Positions 9,185 through 17,184 of a DNA stretch of 64,000 nucleotides are shown here, piece by piece. Location of the stretch: assembly GCF_002210295.1 (NCBI RefSeq), contig NZ_MWQH01000004.1, forward strand, positions 124,001-188,000. The letters are read 5' to 3'. Each line of letters starts with the position of its first letter. The stretch's first letter is position 1. This DNA comes from Fibrobacter sp. UWB5 (GTDB taxonomy: Bacteria > Fibrobacterota > Fibrobacteria > Fibrobacterales > Fibrobacteraceae). The notes under the pieces are model-generated. The model saw only the letters and a list, made by a program, of their open reading frames with translations. It was not told the origin of the DNA and made no database searches. The translations under genes and the position numbers were made by a program.

Positions 9185-9190
9185 TATATT
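9185..9190 (+). promoter_or_regulatory. TATATT(TG) box 6 bases before the glf start
   Basis: TATATTTG overlaps the short spacer before ATG 9197, leaving 6 bases after TATATT. It fits the TAnnTTTG -7 element known from Bacteroidota. A transcript starting from it would have almost no leader. The upstream 55-base gap is otherwise featureless. Confidence 0.45.
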
Positions 9191-9196
9191 TGTGCT

Positions 9197-10321
9197 ATGG
9201 AACATTTTGATTATCTCATCGTGGGGTCCGGACTTTTTGGGGCTACATTCGCCCATCAGGCAACAAAGGCCGGAAAACGCTGTCTCGTCATCGACAAGCG
9301 AGACCACCTTGGCGGTAACGTCTATTGCGAGAGCGTCGAGGGCATCAACGTCCACAAATACGGGGCACACATATTCCACACATCCAACAAGAAAGTCTGG
9401 GATTTTGTCAATTCAATCGTAGAATTCAACCGCTACACGAACAGTCCCGTCGCCAACTACAAAGGCAAGCTTTACAACCTGCCTTTCAACATGAACACGT
9501 TCTACCAGATGTGGGGCGTAACGACGTCGGCAGAGGCGCAGTCGAAAATCGAGGAGCAAAAGGCTGAAGCGACCGCCGCACTGAATGGCCGCGAGCCTGC
9601 GAATCTCGAGGAACAGGCGCTCACTCTCGTCGGGAAGGACATCTTCGAAAAGCTCATCAAGGAATACACCGAAAAGCAATGGGGACGCAGTTGCAAAGAC
9701 CTTCCAGCATTCATCATCAAGCGGCTGCCTGTACGCTTCGTTTTCGACAACAACTACTTCAACGACAAATACCAAGGCATTCCCGAAGGCGGCTACAACA
9801 AGCTCATCGAAGGATTGCTGGATGGTATCGAAACGCGCACAGGCGCGGACTTCTTCGCCGAATACAAAGACCGCTGGCACGAAATTGCCGAAAAGCTCGT
9901 GTACACGGGAGCCCTGGACGAATATTTCGGCTATAAACTCGGCAAACTCGACTGGCGCACCGTCAGCTTCAAGACGCGTATCGAAGACACGCCGAACTAT
10001 CAGGGAAACGCCGTCGTCAATTACACTTCGCACGACCAGCCTTATACACGCATTATCGAGCACAAGCATTTCGAGATGTTCGGCGCCGACGTCTACAACG
10101 TCCCCAAAACCGTCGTGTCGGAAGAATACTCCACCGAATACAAGGAAGGCATGGAGCCCTACTACCCGGTGAACGACGAACGCAACAACGCGCTTGCCGA
10201 AAAATACCGCAAACTCGCCGCACAGGAAAAAGATGTCATGTTCGGGGGCCGCCTCGCACAGTACAAGTATTACGACATGGCACCTGTAATCGAGCAGGTG
10301 TTGGACATCGATAATTTCTAG
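9197..10321 (+). CDS. glf: UDP-galactopyranose mutase
   Basis: The start is ATG 9197 (MEHFDYLIVGSG), because it places the FAD-binding strand at the N-terminus; an upstream in-frame ATG would add unrelated residues. The 374-residue protein has the Rossmann FAD motif GSGLFGATFA, then KRDHLGGNVY and KYGAHIFHTSNKKVW, followed by RLPVRFVFDNNYFNDKYQGIPEGGY, which contains residues contacting the UDP-sugar (quoted here only as a region, about 167-191), and GGRLAQYKYYDM near the C-terminus. All are classical Glf motifs. It converts UDP-Galp to UDP-Galf using reduced FAD. It indicates that the polymer built here contains galactofuranose. Confidence 0.96.
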   Translation: MEHFDYLIVGSGLFGATFAHQATKAGKRCLVIDKRDHLGGNVYCESVEGINVHKYGAHIFHTSNKKVWDFVNSIVEFNRYTNSPVANYKGKLYNLPFNMNTFYQMWGVTTSAEAQSKIEEQKAEATAALNGREPANLEEQALTLVGKDIFEKLIKEYTEKQWGRSCKDLPAFIIKRLPVRFVFDNNYFNDKYQGIPEGGYNKLIEGLLDGIETRTGADFFAEYKDRWHEIAEKLVYTGALDEYFGYKLGKLDWRTVSFKTRIEDTPNYQGNAVVNYTSHDQPYTRIIEHKHFEMFGADVYNVPKTVVSEEYSTEYKEGMEPYYPVNDERNNALAEKYRKLAAQEKDVMFGGRLAQYKYYDMAPVIEQVLDIDNF

Positions 10322-10331
10322 TTTTTTCCGT

Positions 10332-11240
10332 ATGCTCGACGAATCCAAAATAAAAATTCTCGTTTGCTGTCACAAGCCGTGTCCCGTCCCGAATCAAGAC
10401 TGGTTTTTGCCCATCCAGGTCGGAGCGGCGCTGTCCAAACAGGATCTCGGCTTTCAAAAGGACAATCTCGCCAACGGGGAGCCCTGCGAGAACATCAGCG
10501 ACAAGAACCCCAACTACTGCGAACTGACCGCCTTGTTCTGGGCATGGAAGAACATTCGTAAAATCTACCCGGAAATTCAGTATATAGGCCTAAACCATTA
10601 CCGTCGCTACTTTGCATTCGACGAACACCGCTCCACTGGCAGCGGCATCGCCAAGAACATCAGCGAACTCGACAAGTACAATCTCGACAAAGAAAAGATT
10701 GAACAATGGCTTTCCCAGGGGAAAATCATCATTCCCCCAAAGGCATACCTCAAGACTTCGGTGGCCTCTGCTTATGAACACGCCCACATCAGCGTGGATC
10801 TCCGGCACCTCCACGATGTAATAAAAGAACTGTCCCCGAAATTTCTGGACGATTTTAACAACTTTTTCATTTGCAACAATTTCTTTTACGATTGCAACAT
10901 GTTCATCATGCCTATCGACGAATTTGAGAAATATTGCGAATGGCTGTTCAAGATTCTCTTCGAAGTCGAAAAAAGAACGAACATTGAAAAATACGATTCC
11001 TACCAGAAGCGCATTTTCGGGTTCATGTCCGAACGTTTGTTCACGTTGTGGGTTCTGCACAACCACTACAAGACCGTAAGCCTAAATTACTTCGTCTATA
11101 CGGAGAATCCCGCCGCACAAAAAAAGGGCATCGCCGACCTGCTCCACTACTACAGAATCAAAATCAAACGCGAACTGGGATTCTTCATATCCAAGCCCCG
11201 CAACAAGCAGGCCCAGGAAAAATACTGGATTGTTCCCTAA
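10332..11240 (+). CDS. DUF4422 glycosyltransferase-like protein
   Basis: The 302-residue protein matches the DUF4422 family found in capsule and exopolysaccharide clusters. It shows an N-terminal KILVCCHKP strand, then DKNPNYCELTALFWAWKN near residues 57-74 and YIGLNHYRRYF near 87-97, the two hallmark blocks of the family. It lacks a signal peptide and transmembrane segments, as expected for a cytoplasmic transferase. It lies 10 bases after glf, so it could use UDP-Galf, but members of this family have several donors. Enzymatic function is inferred from family context only. Confidence 0.8.
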   Translation: MLDESKIKILVCCHKPCPVPNQDWFLPIQVGAALSKQDLGFQKDNLANGEPCENISDKNPNYCELTALFWAWKNIRKIYPEIQYIGLNHYRRYFAFDEHRSTGSGIAKNISELDKYNLDKEKIEQWLSQGKIIIPPKAYLKTSVASAYEHAHISVDLRHLHDVIKELSPKFLDDFNNFFICNNFFYDCNMFIMPIDEFEKYCEWLFKILFEVEKRTNIEKYDSYQKRIFGFMSERLFTLWVLHNHYKTVSLNYFVYTENPAAQKKGIADLLHYYRIKIKRELGFFISKPRNKQAQEKYWIVP

Positions 11241-11249
11241 AGGCAAATT

Positions 11250-12227
11250 ATGATAGAAATTGTACTCTGTACCGACGACAATTATGTCATGCCCACAGCG
11301 GTGCTGATGACATCTATTGCTGCATCCAACCCAGATGAGCAAGTTCACTACAATATCATTTCAGCGGGACTCAGCCAGAAATCAAAAGACGCCCTTTCAA
11401 GGCATCTCGTAAATCCTTCTTTCGGCATATCCTTCTACACCATCGATGAATCCTACCTGAAGGATTGCCCTATTCGCCGAGGCGAGCACGTTTCCATCGC
11501 CACATATTTCCGCTTGCTGCTCCCGACAATTCTGCCCAAGGAAATAGACAAAGTTCTCTACATGGACGGCGACATTATCTGCCTGGACTCCATCAAGGAA
11601 CTATGGGAAACGCCTCTGGAAAATTTCTCTGCGGCAGCAGCACCGGACATGCGCTGCAACGACATACGAGTTTTAAACAGGCTTTCTTTCAATCGCGCGG
11701 ACGATTATTTCAACGCCGGAGTCATGCTCATCAATCTTGACTGGTGGCGCAAAAACGACATACAGAACAAGTCCATCAAGTTCATTTCCGAAAATCGGGA
11801 TATATGCCAATTCCACGACCAGGACGCCCTAAACGTCGTTTTGCACGGAACCATTCAGACATTGTCCATCCGGTTCAATCTCCAGGAACATTTCTTCGAG
11901 CCCTTCGGAAACCAGTTCATAGACAAGGTCTACCTCAAGGACATGGAAGATGCCAAGGTAAACGCGGCCCTAATTCACTACACGGGATTCAAGAAACCCT
12001 GGCATAGAGAATGCGTCAACCCCTTAAAATCCATCTGGCGTCATTTCTACAACAAGACCGAATGGAAAAACAAAAAGCTGGCTTACCGCTACACCGGATT
12101 CCGCCATATCAAATACGAAGTTCGCACCCTTTTCGATAAATTGGGATTAATAAAATCAAGAAACCTTTATAAAGGGCTTGACATTTCCCATATCGAGCAG
12201 GAATTATTCAAGAAAATACATGGCTAA
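11250..12227 (+). CDS. Glycosyltransferase family 8 (LgtC/GspA-like)
   Basis: The 325-residue protein begins with the GT8 strand EIVLCTDDNYVMP and contains VLYMDGDIICLDS (about 102-114), where DxD binds manganese and the UDP-sugar, then FNAGVMLINLDWW, FHDQDALNVV and HYTGFKKPWH, all standard GT8 blocks. Family members are retaining UDP-galactosyl- or glucosyltransferases. The C-terminus is basic, which could help membrane association. Its last 8 bases overlap the start of the next gene, pointing to one transcript. Confidence 0.92.
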   Translation: MIEIVLCTDDNYVMPTAVLMTSIAASNPDEQVHYNIISAGLSQKSKDALSRHLVNPSFGISFYTIDESYLKDCPIRRGEHVSIATYFRLLLPTILPKEIDKVLYMDGDIICLDSIKELWETPLENFSAAAAPDMRCNDIRVLNRLSFNRADDYFNAGVMLINLDWWRKNDIQNKSIKFISENRDICQFHDQDALNVVLHGTIQTLSIRFNLQEHFFEPFGNQFIDKVYLKDMEDAKVNAALIHYTGFKKPWHRECVNPLKSIWRHFYNKTEWKNKKLAYRYTGFRHIKYEVRTLFDKLGLIKSRNLYKGLDISHIEQELFKKIHG

Positions 12228-13059
12228 GTTCCTTACAGTTCTTGCGGTCCTGCTAATTTGCCTTCAAGTTCCTTCCCTCGGAAGCGAACTCAGCTACGCC
12301 TCTTGGAACATTCGCTGGGAAAGTCAAGAAGACATAGACGGAGGCAACGGGTGGGACAAGCGAAGGGACCCCATCGCCAATATCATCAAGTTTCACGATT
12401 TTGACATCATCGGTTTTCAAGAGGGCAGCCCTCCTCGCCTTAGGGACTTGATGGAGCTCCTCCCGGATTATGAATTCATTGTTTCCGACACCATGGAATT
12501 CAACCCCATCGCCATACGGAAAGGAATGTTCACCGTCGCAGATCACGGAAGGTTCTACCTCTCCAAAACGCCCGAAAAGAAAAGCAAAAGCTGGGATTCC
12601 AAACACGCCCGCTACTGCACCTGGGCAAAGCTCAAGTTCGGCCAGGACTCGTTATACATATTCAATGTACATTTCGACTATCATGGTAAAGACGCCCAGG
12701 CAGAAAGCGCAAAGCTGATGAACCGTAAAATTTTCACCATGGCAAACAAATCCCCGTTCATCTTTGCCGGCGACCTGAATTTCATTCCAGGTTCCAAATC
12801 TTACCAGAATTTAGACACGCGCATTATGAACGACGCAAAAAAAATTGCCGAAGTTTCAATCGCCCCCAACGGTAGCTACAATTACTTTGACCCATCAAAA
12901 TTCAGCGAATGGCAATTCGATCATATCTTTGTCGCCCCCGGTACAAAAGTGAAACGTTTTGGCATTCTCAACGAGACCTATTACGACGGAGAAAAATTCC
13001 GCTACCCCTCCGATCACTCGCCCCTGATGATTCGCTTTTTCATTGGTGGCAACGATTAA
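12220..13059 (+). CDS. Exported endonuclease/exonuclease/phosphatase (EEP) fold protein
   Basis: The chosen start is ATG 12220, inside the end of the GT8 gene (ATGGCTAA overlap), because it gives a clean signal peptide (MAKFLTVLAVLLICLQVPSLGS). The 279-residue protein has the EEP motifs in order: ASWNIRWES, DFDIIGFQEG with the metal-binding Glu, FNVHFDYHG, FAGDLNFIPGS and the catalytic PSDHSPLM at the C-terminus. Such secreted proteins can be DNases, sphingomyelinase-like phosphodiesterases or phosphoinositide-type phosphatases. Inside a glycan cluster, a role in cleaving a phosphodiester in the polymer or a lipid carrier is possible but unproven. Confidence 0.82.
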   Translation: MAKFLTVLAVLLICLQVPSLGSELSYASWNIRWESQEDIDGGNGWDKRRDPIANIIKFHDFDIIGFQEGSPPRLRDLMELLPDYEFIVSDTMEFNPIAIRKGMFTVADHGRFYLSKTPEKKSKSWDSKHARYCTWAKLKFGQDSLYIFNVHFDYHGKDAQAESAKLMNRKIFTMANKSPFIFAGDLNFIPGSKSYQNLDTRIMNDAKKIAEVSIAPNGSYNYFDPSKFSEWQFDHIFVAPGTKVKRFGILNETYYDGEKFRYPSDHSPLMIRFFIGGND

Positions 13060-13075
13060 CGATTTCGACATTTAG

Positions 13076-13081
13076 TATATT
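13076..13081 (+). promoter_or_regulatory. TATATT(TG) box 6 bases before the wzy-like start
   Basis: TATATTTG precedes ATG 13088 with 6 bases after TATATT, in the 28-base gap after the EEP gene. It matches the TAnnTTTG pattern and suggests a near-leaderless promoter inside the cluster. Confidence 0.42.
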
Positions 13082-13087
13082 TGAGAA

Positions 13088-14470
13088 ATGAGCTATATTG
13101 TCATGCTATTCTTCTTCGGGCTTTTGGCCTACATGTTCCTGACGGACGCCCAAGGAAGATTTCTAGCATTGCTTATGGGAACTGTACTTTTCCCGACTAC
13201 AGCTCTCTTTATCAAGAACCCCTCTATTTCTCCGCAACATATTTTTCTATACGCGTTTTTTTTCATTGAATTTTTCAAGGATCGCGAAAATTTCAACAAA
13301 AGCCTTTTTGGGAACCTGCTGCTCATTCCAATCGGCATTAGCATTATCAGCTACGTGTTCACGGCCATCTACAACTCCGGTATCGCCTCCAAGGACATGT
13401 ATTACGGCATTCGCGATGTTATCGACGGTTTCGGCTATATTTACGCGGCAATCATTTGCGGACGTAAAACAGACGTTTTTCAACTCGCTCAAAAACTGAT
13501 TCCCTTCGTTATCGTCATCTGCATTTTTGGAATTGCAGAAATTCTTCTGGGCGACAACTACCCCTACAAATTAATCCATTCGGCATTTCCCTACTACGAA
13601 GGAGACTTTAATTTAAATTCCACCGTAAGTTTCATAGAGCATTGGCGATTCAGAACCTGCTTTACGACAAAGCACCCCACCGCTTTCGGAACTTTGCTCA
13701 TGACCTTGTTCCTGTTCTACGTTCCCTATTTCAAAAGGAAATGTTCAGAGCATAAGAAAATCGTGCTAGTACTAGCCCTACTCGCATTGAACTTATATCT
13801 TTGCGGTTCAAGAACAGCAATGATTTGCGTAGCCCTTGGTGTAGGCCTTTACATTTACTTCAAACTTAAGCCTTTCCTGAAAATTCTAGTTGCGGGTTTT
13901 GTCCTTTTTGCCTCCTCCGCCATTCTCGCCGTATTCCTGCAGAATTTCCAGACCAATATAGAACACGGTGGATCTTCGCTCGACTTCAGAGAAAGGCAGC
14001 TTCTTTTCTCTATCGCAGCCATCTACAACTCCCCAATTTTTGGCAACGGGAACAAGTACACATCCCATGTCATTTTTGCTGAAGACGCACGAGCATCCGA
14101 CAGTAGCGGCAGAGACTTGGGCGGGCTGGAATCTATCATTTTTTCGCTGCTCATCGATAGAGGTTTCTTCGGGTTGTTCACCCATTACTTGCTCCTATTA
14201 TGGATGTTCATCCTGCTGTTCCGCTACAGGAATCGGCTGAAGGGGATCAACGGCGGTTACGCCTTAATGGCAGGCGGAATTTTGTTCCTGACGCTTTCCG
14301 GCACCATCGGAAACAGTTCTTCATTCCTGTTCCTGTTTACAGGCCTTCAGCTAGGCTACATCGCCCAATACAAGCAGATTGCCTACGAAAACAATACTGA
14401 AGTCAGCGACGAAGATGAAGTCGATGAAGAAACCGAATCCGTCGGCGAAGAACTTAGCGACGAATCTTAG
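13088..14470 (+). CDS. O-antigen polymerase/ligase-like membrane protein (Wzy/WaaL type)
   Basis: The 460-residue protein has about 11-12 predicted membrane segments and one long hydrophilic loop around residues 295-350, which is the Wzy/WaaL layout. LCGSRTAMICVALGVGLYIYF near residues 238-258 resembles the conserved S/T-x-SR-x block of the O-antigen ligase family, and LDFRERQL starts the loop. The last ~26 residues are strikingly acidic (repeated Asp/Glu with Ser), an unusual cytoplasmic tail for the family. It would polymerise repeat units or ligate them in the periplasm, with the flippase at 2194. It overlaps the convergent GT2 gene by 17 bases. Confidence 0.8.
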   Translation: MSYIVMLFFFGLLAYMFLTDAQGRFLALLMGTVLFPTTALFIKNPSISPQHIFLYAFFFIEFFKDRENFNKSLFGNLLLIPIGISIISYVFTAIYNSGIASKDMYYGIRDVIDGFGYIYAAIICGRKTDVFQLAQKLIPFVIVICIFGIAEILLGDNYPYKLIHSAFPYYEGDFNLNSTVSFIEHWRFRTCFTTKHPTAFGTLLMTLFLFYVPYFKRKCSEHKKIVLVLALLALNLYLCGSRTAMICVALGVGLYIYFKLKPFLKILVAGFVLFASSAILAVFLQNFQTNIEHGGSSLDFRERQLLFSIAAIYNSPIFGNGNKYTSHVIFAEDARASDSSGRDLGGLESIIFSLLIDRGFFGLFTHYLLLLWMFILLFRYRNRLKGINGGYALMAGGILFLTLSGTIGNSSSFLFLFTGLQLGYIAQYKQIAYENNTEVSDEDEVDEETESVGEELSDES

Positions 14471-15506
14471 TTCGCAATTCGTACATTAAAGCGGTCGCAA
14501 AAAACAGACCGCGGCCAACCAACTTGCCATAGGTCCTTTCGTTGCCGCAGAGTTTCAACTTGGCGGCATTCTTTACCGCCGAGCAATACGGCTCCGTCGC
14601 AAAAATTTTCTTGAAAGCCTTGAATCTGCCAAAGAACGAACCTTGGGCATCCTTGCTGAAGAAACTGCGCAAAGCCATTTTTTTTGTCAAGAAAAGAACA
14701 CGGGCCATAAAAGCATCGCGCAAAGCCACATCGTTTCCATTAGCCTGGATAAAAGCTTCGATTTCGCGAACAATATTGGCGCAGTCTGTTACCAGCCGCT
14801 GTTCATTGATGTGGCAAAGCGAATTGTTCAAAACACGGTAATGATAAACGGGCTCCTGCTTGTAAGCAACCGTTTTGGCATGCTCAAAAACCTGCAGGGC
14901 CACCAAGCCGTCTTCGTACAGTTTCAACGCGCCCGAAAAGCGGATTCCGTTATCGACAAGCAGCGTGCGGCGAATCAGTTTGGACCACAACGCCGAAAAC
15001 ATGTAGCTACAACTTGGCGAAGGGAACGGCGAATAGCCCTTATACAAGACCATTCGCTGTATATCTCGAATTACATCCGCGGAATCCGTCGAAAATTCAT
15101 TTGCAAAAAAACGATGCACGCTTTCGCAACCGTTTTCTTTCCACAGCCAGTGATCAGCAATGGCCACATCTACAGCACCGTCCGAAGTCGCCTCAGACAG
15201 CGCGCGCAGCGCGTCCGCACTCAGCCAGTCGTCTGAATCTACGAACAGGACATATTCGCCGCGTGCAGCATCCAGCCCGTCGTTTCGGGCTGCAGACACG
15301 CCACCGTTTACCTTGTGAATTACCTTAAAGCGCTCATCGCGGGCGGCATACCCGTCAAGAATCGCCGGCGATTCGTCCGAGCTTCCGTCATCGACAGCGA
15401 CAACTTCCCAGTCCGAAAATGTTTGCGCGACAATGCTATCCAGGCATTCGCACAAATACTTCGCGGAATTATAAACCGGAATGACAATGCTGACTTTAGG
15501 CGTCAT
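14454..15506 (-). CDS. Glycosyltransferase family 2
   Basis: The 350-residue protein begins VSIVIPVYNSAKYL and has VVAVDDGSSDESP and LFVDSDDW (about 86-93), the GT2 nucleotide and metal-binding motifs, with KVNGGVSAARNDGLDAARGEY between them. The C-terminal third is basic (for example KKMALRSFFSKDAQ). It is the last gene of the minus-strand arm: its start overlaps the LicD gene upstream by 11 bases and its end overlaps the wzy-like gene on the other strand by 17 bases. The sugar transferred is unknown. Confidence 0.9.
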   Translation of the reverse strand: MTPKVSIVIPVYNSAKYLCECLDSIVAQTFSDWEVVAVDDGSSDESPAILDGYAARDERFKVIHKVNGGVSAARNDGLDAARGEYVLFVDSDDWLSADALRALSEATSDGAVDVAIADHWLWKENGCESVHRFFANEFSTDSADVIRDIQRMVLYKGYSPFPSPSCSYMFSALWSKLIRRTLLVDNGIRFSGALKLYEDGLVALQVFEHAKTVAYKQEPVYHYRVLNNSLCHINEQRLVTDCANIVREIEAFIQANGNDVALRDAFMARVLFLTKKMALRSFFSKDAQGSFFGRFKAFKKIFATEPYCSAVKNAAKLKLCGNERTYGKLVGRGLFFATALMYELRTKIRR

Positions 15507-16326
15507 CGTTCACCGTCTGCAAAGCGTGATGATTGCGGTCATCAGCCTTAGGCGGCGTCATGTAGTCGCCGTAAAGCTGCGTACAGACAAAGTCATAATC
15601 TACGGGGCCACAAATTTCGGTATCTTCAAACGGATACATCTTGCCCTTGCCATAATATTTTTTATGGAACATCTCGCGGAACTTGTAGGCGCCCATGGCA
15701 TTCACCAGATAGTCCGACTTTTCGTACGGAGTCGACGTCAGCGCGCGTTCCATGCGGGCAAGGCATTTCTTGGTATCAAATAGTTTCTGGATAGGCGTAT
15801 GGAGCCCAATCCACACCAAAACACGTTCGTGCAGCGGACGCCCTTTCTTGTTCACATCGACCAAGCGGTCAAAACAAGAAAAACGGTACATGGCGCGCAG
15901 CAACAAAACTTCATAGACTTTCAGCTTGCGAAGCAGGCCATTGTTCGGCATGGCATCCAGCGGGAACAAGTCAATCCAGGCAAAAGTCTCTTCGGCCTTC
16001 AACTTGTCATGGCGCACGACCTTGAAAGTCGTGTCTTCAATATGACCAAAGTAACGGATGCAATCTTCGGAATTTTTATACGAGCGGAACTTGATGTTGC
16101 TCGATTCCGGCAAGCCTTCCAAAATCTTGCAAAGGCGTTCGTAATCGGGACGCGGAATACCGACATCGATATCGTCGTCCCAAGGAATAAAGCCCTTGTG
16201 GCGGATTGCACCAAGCAATGTACCGCCCAAGGCAAAGTATTCAATATTGTTTTCTTTGCAAACCTTCTGAAAGAACTTCAAGAGTTCCAGTTCTTTCAGC
16301 TGCAACTGTCTAAGCGATTCGGCCAT
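15496..16326 (-). CDS. LicD-family phosphotransferase (second of a tandem pair)
   Basis: The 276-residue protein carries the LicD nucleotidyltransferase-like core: FALGGTLLGAIRHKGF followed by PWDDDIDVGIPRPDYERL (about 49-66), where the Asp cluster binds metal. LicD proteins transfer phosphocholine or a related phospho-alcohol from a CDP-activated donor to a sugar; fukutin relatives use CDP-ribitol. No licA, licB or licC homologues are in the window, but a CDP-glycerol synthase is present at 508, so glycerol phosphate is a reasonable donor. It overlaps its paralogue (16,310-17,182) by 17 bases and is similar in length and motifs, indicating tandem duplication. Confidence 0.85.
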   Translation of the reverse strand: MAESLRQLQLKELELLKFFQKVCKENNIEYFALGGTLLGAIRHKGFIPWDDDIDVGIPRPDYERLCKILEGLPESSNIKFRSYKNSEDCIRYFGHIEDTTFKVVRHDKLKAEETFAWIDLFPLDAMPNNGLLRKLKVYEVLLLRAMYRFSCFDRLVDVNKKGRPLHERVLVWIGLHTPIQKLFDTKKCLARMERALTSTPYEKSDYLVNAMGAYKFREMFHKKYYGKGKMYPFEDTEICGPVDYDFVCTQLYGDYMTPPKADDRNHHALQTVNDDA

Positions 16327-17182
16327 GAGCTAGCTCGATCTGAGGCTCTTCAAAATAGGCATTATGCACGTTCTTGTCGCAATCTTCAGGTTCCTTCATG
16401 TAGTCGCCATACATTTGCGTCAAGACCTTGTCATAATCTTCAGGGCCCATCAACTGCATGTTCTCAAAGGTGTAAAGCTTGCCGTTGCCGTAATAGGACT
16501 TCGGGAACATTTCCTTGAACTTGTACTGACCCATAAAGTTCACGATCCAGTTCGAATCCTTCACTTTATACTTGCGGAGCAACTTGTCGAGTTTAACCAG
16601 CCACTTCTTGTAGTCGCGGTGGCCGCCCAAGTGTACGTTCTTGACAATCGCAATGATAATGCGTTCAGACAGAGGTCTGTTCGGGCGTTTCAGGTTCACC
16701 TTGTCAAAACAGGCGACATGGTAGCAGAAGCGCACCCACAGGAGCCTAAGCATGTGAATATGGCGCAGGAGCCAGTTATTCGGCATGCCGTCCAGCGGGA
16801 AAATATCAACCCAGAGATTTTCCTTTCTCGACACCAGACTCCCTTCGCGGCTCAGCACATAGCGGGTATCCACGATTCGGGAGAAATAGTAATGGTGATC
16901 GGACTCGTCGCGGTAAGAACGCAACTCCAGGTGTTCCGGCAGATTTTTAGACACCGTTTCCAGGAACCGTTCGTAATCTTCGCGAACGATACCGATATCG
17001 ATATCGTCGTCCCAAGGAATAAAGCCCTTGTGGCGTACAGCGCCCAACAAGGAACCCCCTAAAAGATAATAGGGTGTAGAACTCTTTTCCAGGAACGGTT
17101 TAATTTCCTTGAAAATATTCAAAATAGACAGTTGTGCCATCGAAAGAGGCACAGGCTGTTTTGTTTTTGAATCAAGCCCCAT
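16310..17182 (-). CDS. LicD-family phosphotransferase (first of a tandem pair)
   Basis: The 290-residue protein shares with the next gene the blocks LGGSLLGAVRHKGF and PWDDDIDIGIVREDYERF (about 54-71), MPNNWLLR, and a C-terminal GPEDYDKVLTQMYGDYMKEP that parallels the paralogue's GPVDYDFVCTQLYGDYMTPP. These are LicD hallmarks, with the DDD cluster as metal ligands. It starts 2 bases after the UDP-glucose dehydrogenase stop codon. Two copies may modify two different sugars in the repeat unit. Substrate assignment rests on the TagD-like gene in the same locus and is inference. Confidence 0.85.
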   Translation of the reverse strand: MGLDSKTKQPVPLSMAQLSILNIFKEIKPFLEKSSTPYYLLGGSLLGAVRHKGFIPWDDDIDIGIVREDYERFLETVSKNLPEHLELRSYRDESDHHYYFSRIVDTRYVLSREGSLVSRKENLWVDIFPLDGMPNNWLLRHIHMLRLLWVRFCYHVACFDKVNLKRPNRPLSERIIIAIVKNVHLGGHRDYKKWLVKLDKLLRKYKVKDSNWIVNFMGQYKFKEMFPKSYYGNGKLYTFENMQLMGPEDYDKVLTQMYGDYMKEPEDCDKNVHNAYFEEPQIELAHGRIA

Positions 17183-17184
17183 GG

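Noticed and set aside
9413-10348. 311-codon minus-strand frame over glf
   Set aside because: It is a mirror of the certain UDP-galactopyranose mutase gene, with no start context or domain.
14643-15236. 197-codon plus-strand frame over the GT2 gene
   Set aside because: It is antisense to a GT2 with intact motifs and has no recognisable features of its own.
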